Assembly (NCBI GenBank): GCA_013396915.1 | Contig: VWZL01000328.1 | Span: 643,141-707,140, forward strand | DNA from: Stercorarius parasiticus | Taxonomy: Eukaryota; Chordata; Aves; Charadriiformes; Stercorariidae | Direction: 5' to 3' | DNA: 64,000 nt | Part shown: piece by piece, positions 1 through 16,518 of the stretch | How the letters are laid out: the number at the start of each line of letters is the position of its first letter | How positions within the stretch are numbered: position 1 is the stretch's first letter | Translations under genes and position numbers: made by a program | The notes under the pieces: model-generated | Told to the model about the DNA's origin: nothing | Databases searched by the model: none | What the model saw: only the letters and a program-made list of their open reading frames with translations

Positions 1-177
1 TAGCACTTGACACTGTCCCTGCCACAAAAAACACTGCTCAAACTGTTACCGGCTTCACTGGGACGCTACCCAGGTACCTGTCAGAAGGTAACTAAGTCAC
101 TTCAGATTTCTAGAACCCTATGCTTGTAAGAACAGTCGAACCAGGCAGCGCTCTTTGACAGCTGAATATTTTGGTTT

Positions 178-462
178 TTAAAGTATGATGCTGAAACTGT
201 CCCTGAGAATGTCATTTAAAATACCATCTATTGAGAATATGTGGTCATTACAGTGGGAAATGGAAATCTTCTCTACGAACATCCACATTTTCACATTTAC
301 ATTAATGTAGTCCTTGAAAAGAATGGGAAGCCTCTCTTCTTTTCCTTTCCTTCTTAAATTCTCTATGTATCCCCACAGCCCAAAATAAGCACAGGAGTCA
401 GGGTCCACAATTTCTGACAGATACATCATCCTGGTACCACATCCCTTTTCTTTTTTTTCCAA
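178..462 (-). other. Unassigned minus-strand ORF at the left edge
   Basis: About 94 codons open to a stop at 178-180, preceded by a possible acceptor (AAACTTCTAG, just upstream of 474). The product has a mixed, globular-looking composition, including VDPDSCAYFGLWGYIENLRR and LPILFKDYINVNVKMWMF. I recognise no family. With the ORF at 606-880 it could form two exons separated by about 240 bases, or both could be chance frames in the L3MBTL3 intron. There is no ATG-plus-Kozak start and no poly-A signal that would decide it. Confidence 0.2.
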
Positions 463-605
463 TGGCTCCTGCTAGAAGTTTCAGCTACAGACTTCAGAAT
501 TGTTCTTGCAAAACTCACCCCCAGTAATTTGATTCCCCACTCCCACAATAACAACAGAATTGATAGTGGCTATTCTTGAAAGAGCAACACTAATTTACAG
601 TCACG

Positions 606-880
606 TCAATAAGGCCACCCCAGCAAACAAAAGAAACAAAAATAAATAATTTTCTTAAGTGAAACCAACTGGCAAACAATCAATTTTAAATTCCAATTAA
701 CCACTTGGTAGTCTAGATAGTTACACTGAAGATGAAACCGAACTCCTGTTAAATCATACATGGTAAAATCAGTAGCAGTCTTTGACAGCTCGGTGACCTT
801 TTCGATAAGCACTGATGGAACCATTTCTTCCCTGTAAATGAAAACGTAGATTAACAGGCAAGCCTTTCTGAAACCATCTA
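606..880 (-). other. Unassigned minus-strand ORF, possible exon
   Basis: An open minus-strand frame runs from about 880 to a stop at 606. An AG with a pyrimidine-rich lead (TTTTCATTTACAG) at 829-830 could be an acceptor, and the frame after it fits the phase left by the exon ending at 966. The translated part after it includes VPSVLIEKVTELSKTATDF and TGVRFHLQC. It does not resemble the human L3MBTL3 linker or a SAM domain. Donor candidates near 707-715 are weak. It could be an alternative exon, a decayed retrocopy, part of another gene, or chance. Confidence 0.2.
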
Positions 881-965
881 GCCATTACACGGCTACAAAT
901 CACATTGCAGAACACTGAAATAAAGTACTGCTGTTAGTCACGGACGTTGCTTCAATTGTAATTAC

Positions 966-1112
966 TTGATTACAGGAGAGATGGATCTTTCACTTGATTC
1001 CACTTTTCTGTTTCTGGGGACAGGACTGGCCGCAGGCATCTCCCCACTCAACCGGTCAGGTAAGAGGCTTTCTTTGTTCAAGTTCATCTCTGAATACGGG
1101 CAGCTCACTGCA
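966..1112 (-). CDS. L3MBTL3: L3MBTL3 exon, end of C2HC finger and Ser/Pro linker (residues 556-605)
   Basis: Acceptor CAACTTCTAG and donor gtaatt bound 147 bases: one base, 48 codons and AA. It supplies the last finger Cys (Cys560) in SAVSCPYSEMNLNK, then LPDRLSGEMPAASPVPRN and a Ser-rich end (SSERSISPVI). Human reads SAANCPYSEINLNK and DRLSGEMPPASP. It is the last exon I can assign. The linker continues and the SAM domain should follow beyond the left edge. Two further AGs lie 5 and 9 bases inside the chosen acceptor. Confidence 0.94.
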
Positions 1113-4100
1113 CTAGAAGTTGAAGAAGAGAAATGCCTCCTTATTCTCAGACACTTACTGACTTCACTCCGTTCAAATGAAAAGACATCAGAGACCAGTT
1201 TTCTAGAAGCAGATGCAATCAATTAATATCAAGATTAGAAAAAAAAAAATGCAGTAAGTAGTCATACTTTAAAATGTTAGTAAGTCCACTGATGAAAAAC
1301 CTCAACCTGAATATACAGGATGCCTTTGACCATACTCACCTCTCTCCAAACAAAATCGTACTCCCATGGTTATTCCTACCATGTAGTATCCACACAGATG
1401 CTGCATTGCAAGGGCACAGTATGAGGAATGGCACACATCCTCTGACTGCAGCAAATGCCCCATCTTTGCAAATGCCATTTTGTGATACAGTCTTGTGATG
1501 TAGTTTTCCTATCATTCAGCGCTCCCTATTTCACTACACTCCACCTAGAGACAGAATTTGACACTGTGCTTTGATAATGACTTGTAAATATGACTCTAAC
1601 AAATGTGAAAGTCATACCTCCCACAAAAGGTAGGAAAGGGAAGAACAGCAACAGAAAACACGCTGGGCTGAACTAGGATTTTGTCTTTAGAAGAATGCAA
1701 TGCAAAGTTCAACTGATCAGTCAGACTACATACTCACACTTCACAGATAATATCCCAAATTACGGAAGGTGTATATATATGTCACAACAGTTAATAACAA
1801 CATATTCAGTCTTCAAATCTCTATGTAAGATACAGGAGAGGCTGTACTAAACATAATGCTCTATTTGTGGTTCATAAGCCATGATACTAACTATGATCTA
1901 AAACTACACTTTCCTACTCACCTGCATTATTACAAGGACCTCTACAATGGTAAAAATGTAAAAACCCCATGTCCTGGGACTTTGCTTATTCTTTTCAAGA
2001 ATGTAACTATCTGCCTTTCCATAAACCACTGCAATGTTGTATTTGTTTCACTGATTGTTACATGCATGATTTCCAAACAGAACTGTCTAATAGAAACAAG
2101 TCTACCTTGCCAGCAGTACGCCCTGCCACCTCCAAATTACAAAAACCAAATAGAAAAACAACAGATTTGATTATCATGTTTGTTTTACAAAGCACAGGAT
2201 AAAAAAAAGACCTTTTACTCAAAATGTGCCGTGCATTCCCCTTTGCCTTTACCGATGAAGCTTTGGATTTAAAGTGTGTATGAATCAACTTCTATCACGA
2301 GATTGGACCAATATTAGTAATCTAATTTTGGTCTTACCAACATAAACAAAAAGTTGGTGGAAATTTACATTTCTCTCAGCAGTAGCATAAAAGGAGAAAA
2401 CTCCTTAAGGCTACACAAGCCCAGTCAGTCACTCCTTGCTGGGGTTATCGACACAGAAGTCCAACAGCATGCCTGACTTTATCAGTTGGTTCACTTGAAA
2501 ACAAGCCAGTATCAACATTTTATTTTTTTTTAATCCTTGTATAGCTGTGCTGAACTTGAATTACAGAGGAAAAATGCGATTTCTGCTTTTCTAATCAAGA
2601 TGAGACCCGTGCTTAAGGCCATTCCAAACAGATGGTGTTCTACAACAGCCTGTACAGTGTTTTTAAGGGACATACAGCCATGCTTCCCCACAGGATCTAC
2701 CAAGAACAGTTACCTTTGCTGCCTTCTGAGGAACCGGGTAGTAATCCCAGCACCTTCTCTGAGATACAGGCACTGAAGTTTTTTACCATGAGAACCCTCA
2801 TACCAGAAGTTTACATAGCAGAACAAAATACAGCCAAATGGGTGGCTGGACTCTAAAGCACTACACTTGAAATAGGGTATTTTTTTGCTAATGAAAATGT
2901 TTTAAAGACATGTGACGGAATGTACAAAGAAAAATTTAACTTGGAGCATTGAAGTTTTATTTCTAATTTCTCTTAAGCAGCATTTGGCATTTTATTTTAG
3001 ATATATTTACATACCTCTACTTACATTTATTTTTCAACCTACTGTTTTTTTCTGTCTTAGGACTAGTCCCTGCCAGATGTCTCAAAAGAACAAAAAAACA
3101 TGAACGGAAAGATGGGGAAGAAAAGAGGAATGCTAGGAAAGAGGGGAAGTTGTTTTATATTCTCAATTCTTTATATTACTGCACTTATCACAATGATGTC
3201 TTTTTTCCCTTTCAAATGAACTACAAGATGAAAGATGCAGGCTTCCATTCAGAAAAAGGTTTTAAGGAGCCAATGCTAGTGGGATTTAAGTTCTTGCTGT
3301 GACAAACTCATACCACTGTGATAAAATACAGTTATCAGAAACTTAGGAATATATTGGTTAATCTCAGTTCTGCCATTGCTGTAAGGCAAAGAACGTAATC
3401 TTCTTTTGGCTTCCTATGGTCACAGGAGTGTTCTGAGGCTTAGTGTTTTTAAGCAGTTAGAGGGCTGTCTCAAAGAAACACTAAACACTACCAATGTGGT
3501 ATTTAGCTTCAGCTGTGTATTATTAAACAAGCCTTACCCTGCAATGAAATCTGACAATACAACTTCATCGTCAGCAGGTCTTCTGTTTACCAACACCATT
3601 AATATGTTTTATATTAAAAAATCAAGAAAAAGCCTCAAAATTCAGTCCTTCATTAGAACTTGCCTGTTTATATACTGCCTTTTCCTTTAGTATTTTCTGG
3701 AAAAAGAGAAGTTGAATGACAATTTCAGTCAACAATAGTTGTAATATTAATGATGCTTTAGAACACTAGATTCAGATGAGGCTTTCTTTTTAATTAATCA
3801 TTCGAGTTGCTGTATCATTTTTTAAAAACTCCTTGATAGTCCTTTGATGTTACTGTAACTTGGGGCAACAAAAAGAACCCTCATGGTTTCTACTGTTGGC
3901 TTTGTTTCAACAAAACATGGCATGAATGAACCTGTGTATAAGTTACATGGCTTTGGATCAATCAGTAAATCCTCCTAGATATCAGTGCCTCCAGCTTTCA
4001 GTTCAGTTTAACTTGCCTACTACAAAGAAGAAAAAATTAATCTTGTTATTCCTACATAATGGAAGTATTTGGTTTATACAGGACTGTAAGTTTTAGAGAC

Positions 4101-7100
4101 AACTCATCTCAAGGGCTCAGAAGTCTTGATGTTTATGTTATTTAATATTAAATGAGGATTTTTAACTCTTCTGTCAACTTAAACCTGGATTTCTGCTCCA
4201 GCTTGCAGTTTGCCTTAGCACACAGCAGAAGTTTGGAAGCCAGTTTCCAAAATGGCTAGATGTCCTTGACTTGGGGGTACCAAGGTCTGCCAGAGGCACA
4301 GTGAATATGGCAAGTGGAAGCAGCAGCAGGTACGCAATTTGAAACTTCTACTATACATCTGACAGGGCTGTATACCCTCCAGTGCTGCTTCAGCTTTGAA
4401 ACCAGTCCAACACAAAGATACTCATTTATTATCTGAGCTGCTTCAGTAGGCTCAACCCATGTTTCAGCAAACAAACATTCACATTAACATCACTCGACCC
4501 CCAAAATCCCCCCCCGCATAAGAGAGTAATCAGACACCTCAAAATGCTGAAGGATCAACATGCACAGCAATTAGCTATCTGCTGTGCACTTTGCATCCTA
4601 CTGAAATGGCAGCAGAACGGCTGACAATACATGTGTCCATAACGCAGTTTTCTGAGGAAAGGAAGTCGGTGTTTCCACAGTCCTGCATAGGCTGCATAAA
4701 AACTGAGCATTAAAATAAACTTCTGGTTTTTATCAGATCAGGAAAGATCAATAAAGGAAAAACCCAATGCAACGATTACTACTTCTTGTATACCATTCTG
4801 AAGAATTTCAGGGATCACAGGCCTGGAATTTTCAAATCAACACAGGTTTTACATAATCAGCCCTTTCCAGAAGTGTCCGATGGAGCAAAAGTATCAAGGC
4901 AGCATATCCCATTTGTGGTCATTTTGCAACTGCTCTTCTATCACTCTCGCGATCTATCTCTAGGTAGGATTACACACGTATCTTTTTTCTCTAAAGTTAA
5001 AGGACAGTAGGATAAACTGGGCTACTGATGGGTGGGCATGGACCTTAGTCTTCTCCAGACATCTGAAGATGCTCCCATCCTGTAGTAGTATGCAAAGTTT
5101 CTGAAACGTAGAGTCCAACCGGATTACTCAGCCTCAGTTACACCTAACATCCGAAGGGAACATAAATCAGGATTCTCTCTTAACCTGAAGAAGGAGACTA
5201 AGGTGCTACCCTGTTTGGTAAAAGAAAGTTAACATTGAAGTATTTTTTAAATATAGATTATTAATCTTTATGACTGCTTGGAATATTTTGCAAACCTGTG
5301 TGAAACCACAGACAACTCTCCTGGCTTAGCTGTACTAGTTGGAAATGTTCCCAACCCCGGCTCCTCATTGCCTTTCCAGTGTAGGTTATTGCCAAGCACT
5401 GCTGGGGGATGAGGTTGTATGGCAGCTCCAGAAAAATTCACCCAGATTTACTCGAACTATCTCCCTTGATGGGTTAAACAAACAGACTGGACTAACCGAT
5501 GGTTTGGACTTCATCTAGAGCAGCCCATGTCCATCTGCTGGTAGCGATACACGATTAGTAAGAAACACACAGCAAAAAGGTCCTGACAACATGCAAGGGA
5601 TGTTATTATTTTTTTCTGCTGGACTTCTGTTAAGTGATGTCTTTACTTCAGTTGACTTTATAAAAACATTTTTAACTAGTCTGGGAACAAGCAATATAAA
5701 TGTTCTCTTTCACAATTTACAACGCATGTTTATCATCAAAGCATTCTTTCTTAGGAGAAAGCTGCTTCAACAGTCTAAACCTGACTCATGTAGCTTGTAA
5801 CGGATTTGGTGGGGGCCAATGGCCTTACATAAAAGATAAAACAAAACTTGAAACTGGCATCAAAATCAGACCAGAATTCCTTCAGCAGACACTGAGCGAA
5901 TAGATGTGACATCCTGCTGAGGTGAGGTTTCCCGTGTTTCTGCGCTGCGGTTCTCTTACAACACAGTCTCCACCACAGCACATCCAACTCACTTCAGCTT
6001 ACACATAACGCGTGTAAAGTTTCTGGACAAAATCTTTATTCATGGAGAGTTGACCCAAAACGCTAACGACCTGCTTACAACTGACCGTTATGCATTGCTG
6101 ATTGTCGTTCGCTTTAGCGGCCAGCCCAGCCCAAACCATGACAGATTTGAAAATTATTGCATGCACTCAACATCAGAGAGCATACAATTCACAATCATAA
6201 ATATGCAGGTGATCTGCATTATGCTGCCAACCTGCACATCAGTCTCAGTTTCAACTGCGCAGCACAAAACCCCAGATCAACTGGTGATAGAAACCAAGTC
6301 CTTATTAACATCACCTTCTCCAAAAAGTAAATGATTTAACCCCACTACATAATTAATCACCGAAGCTTTCATCTGGTTCCTAAGGAACAAGCTCTCAAAA
6401 TTATTTCAGAACTACTTAGCATTTTAAATTATCATCTTTTCTGCTCACAGGCATTTATGCTGTAGATAGACGTTGCACCTCATCATGAAAAAAAAAAAAG
6501 GTAAGCATGGTTAAATACATTTAAAGGTTGCCAAGATGAAAGAGCCAAGGGACTGCTACCTGACATGGATAATTATACCAATTTCAAAACGTCTTTGTTA
6601 ATTCAGGAAAAAAGTGATGGTACAATGTTAGAATTTTTGGGGTGACCTGGACCCTCAAAATCTGTAGACACCAGATAAACAACAGATCTCATTATTTTCC
6701 TCAGAAATGCTCAAGAAAAAAACCCACAGTATTAGCACAGAGGGCAAACCAATATAGTGAATGAATAAGATACTTAACCGTGTTAATTTATTTGCTATGA
6801 GACAGCAAATACCTGTCTTATGATCAACAGAATGTCTTTGGTTGTATTTTTATCCCATAGAACTACCAGTTAATGTGCAAATAATAGGATTGCTAAGACT
6901 GTAGTAAAAATAAACCACAAGAGATTGCCATGAGTTTCTTTCTTTTCTTAATATTCAGGATGAGTAAGTATAACAACTTTAAATACCATGGAAAAATCTA
7001 GTTATAAAAGCAAAGGCTACATGAACTAACTAGACGTATAGCTCTTACTCATCCCTTCCCGGTGAAACATTAGAAGTTTTAGTACCAATGTTTATTTAGA

Positions 7101-8942
7101 GGGATCATAAATTAAAAACTTTCCTGACATGTTCACTTCTGGTTTCTTTTCTTTTTTTTAAAGTTTCTGCCTTGGGCTAAGAATGGGTATGTTCACCTGA
7201 ATCTAAGTAATTGAGACAGCACATAGTAAAGGAAGACAATATTCTGAATTGGAACTTATTGCCTTACAGATCAGGTACATTAATAAATCATGTAAGACTC
7301 AGTCTACTAGAATATGAAATGAAATGGATTTCAGCTAAGCAGACAGGAAGCTTTTTAGGCAAGTCTAGTTTACTTCACATTTGCAGTGTGAAGAATGCAG
7401 TAGGTTACCATATGCTAACTGAAGGATGGTAACAGTGATTTTGCCTGTTTAAGGAGTTATCCTGCTGATTGAGTGCAACAAAAGTTCTCAAAAGGGACGG
7501 TAGAAAAACTGAAAAAGGTTAACCGAAGAGAAAGAACACGGACAGAAAAAGACAAAAGGAAAAGGGTGAGAATAATCTGAAAGACAGCAATGCGGCATAC
7601 TGTGGCACGACACCACCGCCACAGTTCATACTGCAACAGCTTTTGTCACTGGAGCTAACCTAGCCACGTCCCTTCCTGGAGATAAAGCTTGCACTACCAT
7701 CAGGAGTTCTTCTGGTTCCTAACAATACAAACACAATGCCTCTGCTGTAGACAGTAAAGAATTTCTTGCAGCAAAAGATGACTTTTGCACACTAAACGTG
7801 TAACAACACAGTGGGTTTTGCTGGGAGGTATTTTTGTTAGGGATCAGTCAGGACTTCAACCAGTGTCGGTGTGCCATCAAAACCTTGTAGCATAATTCTA
7901 GTCAACAGGACATAATTCTCTTACCAAAAACATGAAAAGATTGCAGAGCTAACTCTTGGACCACAATAGTTTAATAATATACTTAAAAAACATGAATAGA
8001 CAAGTACCAAAGAGCAATCCTCTAACCATATGAGAGCAGAAAGCACAAAGTGATATGACATTTGAGAATTGTATGATTGTGTAATGGAAAAATGACAAGA
8101 AAACTTCTGGAAGCTCTGATTTGCAAAACGGTAATAGGATGATACTTACAATACTTAATTCTCAGCTTAGCACGTTACATGAACTGTATAACCCTTACAG
8201 AAATATTCAGGATTCACCTCATATTGTAAATATTTTTAAAATAATAGAATTTTGACTTCGTAAATGTTTCCCATTTACTCTGTCATTGTCTCTCTGCCCC
8301 CTCATTCCATTCTCCCATGCTACTGCTCTCCCTATGTCAACTCTCCTCCAGGAGAGCCTGGGATGTCCACATTTCTTATTATATGTCAGAAGATATTCAA
8401 CAAAAGCATCTTTAGAAATGCTAGGTACAAACTAACAGCAAGCTGTTCAGGCTGTCACTTGGGAATACGTTAATTGGAATTTCCTTTTTAGCATTTTTCC
8501 AAGCCAACAAGCAAATCCTCACCCCTACCAACCAAGCAGAACAAAAACATCCAAGCGATAATAAAATTAGTGGCCTCATATTTCAAAAGGTTCAAAAGTT
8601 ATTGCTTTATACATATCTGTCTGTTACATTTTGCAATCTGAACAGCAAGCTGAGGAATCCTCTTAGGAACAAAATACAGAGTAGCTGAATCTATCAATTG
8701 TGACAAAAAATGATGTTCAACAAATCTTATCTCGGCACACCCTGGTGAAATGAAGTTACAGATTGCTAATGTTTATTTCAGCATGCTCACCATGGCAACT
8801 GAAATCATTGCATATTTAGGTTTACAAGATTTCATATTTTTTTTCCATCTCAGACCTGTTTCGTTGTGAACAACAATTAAAAAACCCCATGTGCATACAT
8901 CACTCAACTGAAAGAATAAAACTACAGTTTCATAGCACATAC
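1113..8942 (-). other. Intron of L3MBTL3 (7.8 kb)
   Basis: Long AT-rich intron with no recognised exon, RNA gene or mobile element. A purine-rich stretch lies around 3105-3150. Open frames up to about 105 codons show no signature. Confidence 0.6.
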
Positions 8943-9045
8943 CTATGATGGCCGATATGTCTCGCTCTTTTAATGTGCCCAGCTCCCTTACATCCTGCTG
9001 TGGGACACCCTCCATGCTCTAAAGCTTCCACCAATTCCAAGGGAC
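8943..9045 (-). CDS. L3MBTL3: L3MBTL3 exon, C2HC zinc finger first part (residues 522-556)
   Basis: Acceptor GACATGCAG and donor gtatgtg bound 103 bases: GT, 33 codons, AG. It encodes SPLELVEALEHGGCPTAGCK and then GAGHIKRARHIGHH. This is the MYT1-type C2HC finger found after the MBT repeats: Cys535 and Cys540 in C-P-T-A-G-C, and His551 in the R-A-R-H segment. The last Cys is in the next exon. Human has C-S-T-P-G-C-K-G-I-G-H at the same place. Confidence 0.95.
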
Positions 9046-12424
<3,379 letters not shown>

Positions 12425-14051
12425 CTAAAATATAAAAGGAGAACAACACGTTTTAGATCAGAAGAATTCTCTGTAAGACGTTTCCCTAAGTAATCTCTAA
12501 AAATGACATACCCATTAGAGAAGTCACTTTAAGAGAACTATTGATGTTACACACAAAAAGATATAGGTATGTTAGCTTCTAGACCCAGACATATTCTCAC
12601 TGAAGTAAAGGAGAGGTATCATTTGGTTCTTTACTATGTCTTGCATCATCAGGCTAAAATCCCAAGAATAAAGCAGGGAAGTTTAGTTCTCATGTTAATA
12701 CTTAAATTAAGCAAATGTTCTCTCTCAAAAAAACCCCCCCAAATCCAAACATTTTTTAATCTCCTGTTTGAACAGGATTTAATAATAGCAAAGCTGTAAG
12801 TAAAGGCCTAAAAAAAATGACATTTATCCATAAAAAACAAATCCCCCCAACATACAAGTAAAAATTTTAGTAAAACCAGACTATACAGGATGAGGACTTG
12901 AAACTGCAGAGAAAATGAGTATGTGACTTCCCAGAAAACCACCAATATGGGCGATACATGCATTTTTTTCAGGCAAAAGCCAGATATCTTCAAATCTTAC
13001 TTGACCTCTGTACTAGTAAATAGCTCAGATCTCTCTTGTGCTTATGTGTGGATGCATGTACACACAGATACACACAAACAGAGCTCCTTCAACAAATGCT
13101 ACAGAGTCAAATTACCACCCTAGAAGCTACAAATCCTGTCGTTTTAATAAATTAAGACTGGAAAGGGAGTTTTTTTGTTTTGGCTTGGTTTGGTTTTTTG
13201 CATGACCAACCTAAAGTTTACATAGAAAATGTGTAGGTGCGAAGGTACTAGTTCTGATGACTCCCTACCATCAGTTAATTCAGATTCAAAATGAAATTTC
13301 AACTGCATTTCCTGCTTGAAATACCATCTATGCCTAATAAATCTGTACAAACTGCAAACACAAATATCCTTCATATCCATCTAACTGCCTATCTGGAACA
13401 TGCTAGCCCTTCTAACAGTTAAGGGCTTCAGAGAGTAACCTGGTTTTGTACAATAAAAGAAAAATAACTGAAGTATACAACGTCTGTAAAACCGTAATTT
13501 CTTAAAAATACATTATCTGAGATGAATACAATAAGTCCATAATTAAGATAAACTTCAGAATTGGAGAAGTCACTGACAAGGCACCAGAGATGAGGGTCCT
13601 TTTTTTTTTTTTGTATCTCCCTTATCTCTCTCTCTCTTCTCCCTGGAAGTTTACGGAGACAGATTCAATTAACCTAGGCCAAATATTTTATGGGCCCTAA
13701 TACAAATATCACAGCAGCCCTTCGACACTTGATACTAAATCATCACATTTCTTCATAGAATAGACAATTGTTTTATATCAACTACTCCCAAAGCAATTTT
13801 TGAACATATTCAACTCTGCTCTCTAATTACCTACATCAGCAAATGTAACTAAGAGGATAATAGACCAACCCATTCCAAAGGAATTATACACATGTTAATC
13901 AGTGAAAAGGATGAGCAAAAGCTTAGCAGGACACCGCAACGTGACTCATTTCTTACGGTGCTTAATTTTACAACTATAGGCTTTTGGTTTTACAAAACAC
14001 TCCTCACCTACTCAAGCAGGATAGATAGTACAGTAAGACAAAGAAACTTAC
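12425..14051 (-). other. Intron of L3MBTL3
   Basis: About 1.6 kb of AT-rich intron with a T run near 13600-13612 and a short CT-rich stretch near 13625-13640. Nothing else recognised. Confidence 0.65.
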
Positions 14052-14162
14052 TTTTATTCTATAGTCATCAGTATCTACAATAGTTGCTACTCTGATAAAC
14101 ACTGGATTTCTCTTGTCAACTACTTCAAGTTTCATGTTTTTCTGAAAGCCATGAGAAGGTTT
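14052..14162 (-). CDS. L3MBTL3: L3MBTL3 exon, MBT repeat 3 core (residues 447-483)
   Basis: Acceptor CTTTCTAG and donor gtaagt bound exactly 37 codons. The product starts KPSHGFQKNMKLEVVDKRNP and includes IRVATIVDTDDYRIK. Cage-equivalent Asp462 and Asn465 are present in VDKRNP. Phase 0 on both sides. Confidence 0.96.
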
Positions 14163-16432
14163 CTAGAAAGGAAGAACGATATTATGTGAAACAGAAGAAA
14201 ACCTCAAAAATCTCACACAATTGCAAAGTATATAAAATCCATAGAAAAATTTCTAAATTCATTTTCTCAAATCTGCCCTCCCCCTCTGACGAATCCAAGC
14301 ATTAAAAGATCATTGAAACCTGTGGAAACTGGAGAAAAAAAAAGTAACTACTGTGGGATCCCAGGTTCTCCATTTAAGCCTTACAAGTAAGTAGGGACCT
14401 TTATTTTAAATCAGTTGGTTTTTTTCCTAAATCCTCTAGAAAAGTTTTTCCAGAGGCCAACAGTTTCAATGCGGTATGGAATGAAGTATCACATACCAGC
14501 AGCCCGAAATGTCTACAAAATTGTCTACAGGAAACATATTAGTGTTTTTTAGTATGTGTTTTTGCTTTCTGGATCACTCTTTTTCAGTCTCCTACTGAAA
14601 ACATAACTAATCCATGCTATAACGGTCAAAACAACCAGGACCAATTACTTGTTTTGTAATACTATTTTGGCAAAAAAAGGTGTCTTTGTTAGGAGCATCA
14701 GATTTTACCTTTGACATCTACAGCTATGAAATCTAAAGCAAAAATTATATTTCCATTTTAAAGGACCATATGCACAAGACATGTTATGTTTTTTATTTTA
14801 GATTTCTAGGAAAATAACATATCTGTACCTGTAAGACTTTCCAGAACATCAGTGCTTTTTCCTCAGCTGCAGCTTAAGAACTCTATTTTCTCCCATAATA
14901 CAATATAAAATACTGTGAACGTCTCAGGAAGACTTCACCCAAACTCCAACATAATCAGCATTTTATTCCCATTAAATCAGCTTTCTTACTGTTTATCACA
15001 ATTAGCATTAATATGGTTACCATTACATTAGTACAGAAAGCACTGAGGTGATCTTCTCTGGCTGTAAAACTGAAAAGGCAGAGGACAGCTGTCCCACATG
15101 CAGTCAAGCTCTCCTTCCCCTCCATCCTCAAAGCCAGGTGGCCTTCTCTAAGCTACCTTTTGGGACCTACACCATCCCCAGCAGCTCTCTGCTAGTATGG
15201 TTTCTGGAACAGCATTGAGCCACGACAGCTAGCGCTCTCCCCATTTAATGCTGTCAATGCCTGCACACTTGTGGCAGGTCCTGTTCAGGTTCCTGGTGTA
15301 GACACAGCCAGATGGACCCTGCGGGCCACTGGTGGGGCATTCCCACTGATGAACCCTGCAGGGTGGCTCCTCCCTGAATCCCAGGGGGAGAAATTAAAGC
15401 ATGGATGCTTTTTAGCGTGATGTAGTCAAGGTCATAGCCCTCCACTGTTTTGCCAAGGACCATACCTCTCAGATATAACCAAATACCTTCCTAATCCTTG
15501 CTCCAAGAATTCTTGCTGAGGACATAAAATTGAGACGTTATTAAGTAAGACGCATTTTAGCGTGATAAACTGCAGGTCGGTAATAAACTGTGGTGATATA
15601 CTGACCCCAGTAACTGCTATAAGCACCACATTTATGCTTTCGTTAATCCAGCTCTTAGCAAAGTGTTGTTCAGAATTAGTGTCCCTAATCTGAAAAGCCG
15701 AGGCAAACCAGCTTCGGCGCGCTGTATGAAAGGGGCTGGGAGCTACCAGCCATCTGATGCCGGCTCCTGACAGGGATGCTTTCTGCATTACTGACCAGTC
15801 CACTCTCCTCATAAAACCCTAGGAGCTCAAGAAAGATGGGTGTCACTGAAAGAAAATAGCAAGTACACAGCTAAAAGAAAAGGACATTGCCCACAATCAC
15901 CACAGTTAAGCTGGGGAGCTGCCTGAGGGTGCTGCCCATGTGCCCTAGTCACAAGCTCGCAGAAGAAAAGCCTACTGAGGGATATTAAATACAAACTCTC
16001 TCTAGAAACCACGGACTTGATGGGCAACCAGACTGACCTCCTACAATCATGTTTACACTCTCACTGTAAATTAAAATTTAAAATGTACGGATAGAAATAC
16101 GTATGTTGAAAATATGTTACGATGACTCAGTAGCTATCTCATTATTTCTGATAACTAGGCAGTAATTTCTCATTGCAAACTACATTCATTAGTAATATTT
16201 TGTAGCATTTAATCCCATATAATGATTAAAATAATAAAGTAATAGTGATTTATAATAACAATTATCTGATTTCTAACAGTCAATCCCAAGCTTGCATAAA
16301 AATAAACCACCTATTATGCAGCTACTTAACTGGATACATTTGGAAACATAGGAACACCATACATGCATTCTTGTCTTAAACTAATTAATTATATGCACTC
16401 AAAAGCATGAAAAAATATAAGTATTTTCTCAC
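14163..16432 (-). other. Intron of L3MBTL3
   Basis: Mostly AT-rich, but about 15080-15800 is GC-richer and holds minus-strand open frames, listed separately. No other feature was recognised. Confidence 0.6.
15080..15810. other. GC-richer block, possible old repeat, unassigned
   Basis: About 700 bases of higher GC than the surrounding intron. The 12-base word TTTTAGCGTGAT occurs twice (15410-15421 and 15555-15566). Minus-strand open frames lie at 15432-15812 (126 codons) and 15254-15463 (69 codons), and neither resembles a known family. Composition and the internal repeat suggest an ancient transposable element or LTR fragment. I could not identify one. Confidence 0.3.
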
Positions 16433-16518
16433 GACTTTAAAAGCCCTTGCAGGTGCAGGTAATGAACTGGTTTCTTCCAAATACTTCTCCCAAGAAAAAT
16501 GCTTAGCGTGAGGATAAT
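16433..16518 (-). CDS. L3MBTL3: L3MBTL3 exon, start of MBT repeat 3 (residues 418-446)
   Basis: Acceptor TCTGTGCCAG and donor gtgaga bound 86 bases: two bases plus 28 codons. The product YPHAKHFSWEKYLEETSSL continues PAPARAFKV. It matches human with a few substitutions and is the N-terminal arm of MBT3. Ends in phase 0. Confidence 0.95.

Noticed and set aside
1..965. SAM domain exons of L3MBTL3
   Set aside because: Looked for the SAM signature (W-x-x-D-E-V, then a conserved L-x-x-L pattern) on the minus strand and found none. They must lie left of the window.
966..1226. 86-codon plus-strand ORF at the left end
   Set aside because: Antisense to the C2HC/linker exon, whose minus-strand reading matches L3MBTL3 with correct splice sites.
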